From assembly GCA_023390395.1 (NCBI GenBank), contig JAEWCY010000216.1:1-64000 (forward strand): a stretch of 64,000 nt of DNA. The letters run 5' to 3'. Under the pieces are notes generated by a model. The model saw only the letters and a list, made by a program, of their open reading frames with translations, searched no databases and was not told where the DNA came from. The position numbers were made by a program, and so were the translations under genes. This stretch comes from Pseudomonadota bacterium (GTDB taxonomy: Bacteria; Desulfobacterota; Desulfovibrionia; Desulfovibrionales; Desulfovibrionaceae). This document shows, in pieces, positions 63,609-64,000 of the stretch. Position 1 is the stretch's first letter. Every line of letters begins with the position of its first letter.

Positions 63609-64000
63609 ATGCGCTTCGACCTGCACGTCCACACGAGGCTCTCGCCCTGCAGCCGGCTGTCCCTGGAGGATATCCTGGGGAATGCCCGCCGGCTCGGCCT
63701 CGACGGCGTGTGCCTGACCGACCACGACACCATGGCCGCCGGCCGAAGCGTGCGCGAGGGCGTGCAGGACGACGGACTCTGCCTCATCGTCGGCATGGAG
63801 TATTCCACTCCCGAGGGCGACATTCTGCTCTTCGGTCCTTTCGAGCACCTGCGCCCCGGGCTTTCGGCCCGCGAGGTCGTGAGCCTCGCTTCGGGCCTTG
63901 GCGGCGCGGCCGTGGCCGCCCATCCCTTCCGTACCTGGCGTCCGGCCGGGCCGGGCATCCTCGGGCACGAGGCCCTGACCGCCGTGGAGGTGGAAAACGG
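63609..64000 (+). CDS. PHP-domain protein, N-terminal part
   Basis: The first 130 residues of a protein that runs off the window. The PHP metal motifs are MRFDLHVHTRLSP and LTDHDTMAAG, and a further His appears in AVAAHPFRTW. PHP proteins are phosphoesterases; this short type resembles 5'-3' exoribonuclease/nucleotide phosphatase-like members. AAGGA precedes the ATG. Confidence 0.85.
   Translation, partial: MRFDLHVHTRLSPCSRLSLEDILGNARRLGLDGVCLTDHDTMAAGRSVREGVQDDGLCLIVGMEYSTPEGDILLFGPFEHLRPGLSAREVVSLASGLGGAAVAAHPFRTWRPAGPGILGHEALTAVEVEN

Overview
The window is GC-rich bacterial chromosome, most likely from a Desulfovibrio-like sulfate reducer (Desulfovibrionales). This is inferred from gene content: a 2-oxoacid:ferredoxin oxidoreductase, a glycyl radical enzyme with its activase, a TRAP transporter, an archaeal-type phosphoglycerate mutase, an aldo/keto reductase with ferredoxin-like Cys motifs, and a probable selenoprotein. 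No 16S rRNA gene or dsr gene lies in the window, so the genus is not fixed. I saw no CRISPR array, transposase or prophage gene.

Layout. 1-1.2 kb: end of a chemotaxis receptor and a small membrane protein. 1.3-6.2 kb: a complete cyoABCDE operon for a bo3-type quinol oxidase. 6.4-9.8 kb: an aldo/keto reductase, then a divergent AraC regulator and NAD-dependent epimerase pair. 10.2-30.4 kb: a metabolic island, described below. 30.6 kb: tRNA-Arg(ACG), then a periplasmic cyclophilin. 31.6-36.8 kb: korDABC followed by a fused succinyl-CoA synthetase (beta-alpha). 36.9-41 kb: a small exported protein, a PAS histidine kinase, an AraC regulator and an EamA exporter. 41-46.9 kb: a housekeeping run phoH-pgpH-ybeY, then rqcH-like and dksA-like genes. 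47.3-52.8 kb: a GAF protein with gapA, a P1B-type metal ATPase with a MarR regulator, and an acyltransferase. 52.8-57.6 kb: two acyl-CoA ligase/HTH-cupin regulator modules arranged back to back. 57.6-64 kb: NAD-related genes (nicotinate phosphoribosyltransferase-like, NMN adenylyltransferase-like), a SRAP peptidase, an HD-GYP protein, a K+ channel, apgM and the start of a PHP-domain protein.

The most interesting part is the 10-30 kb island. It holds a PAS-AAA+-Fis sigma-54 activator, a NhaD-like antiporter, an MFS carrier, a TRAP transporter (dctPQM), a chemoreceptor, a DUF169 protein, a DUF4125/TPR pair, two HesB/IscA-like proteins, a glycyl radical enzyme (GRE) and its divergent radical-SAM activase. 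Three things make it unusual. First, one HesB-like gene has an in-frame TGA exactly where its twin has Cys39, followed by a SECIS-like hairpin, so it probably encodes selenocysteine. Second, the GRE keeps the radical Gly and active-site Cys but has Cys-Val-Gly where most GRE eliminases and decarboxylases have Cys-x-Glu. Third, sigma-54 -24/-12 promoters precede the antiporter, dctPQM, the GRE operon and the activase, and the nonamer GTGTACCGA lies upstream of each. The inferred picture is a sigma-54-controlled system that senses, moves towards, imports and cleaves or modifies an unknown small organic acid by radical chemistry. The substrate cannot be read from the sequence.
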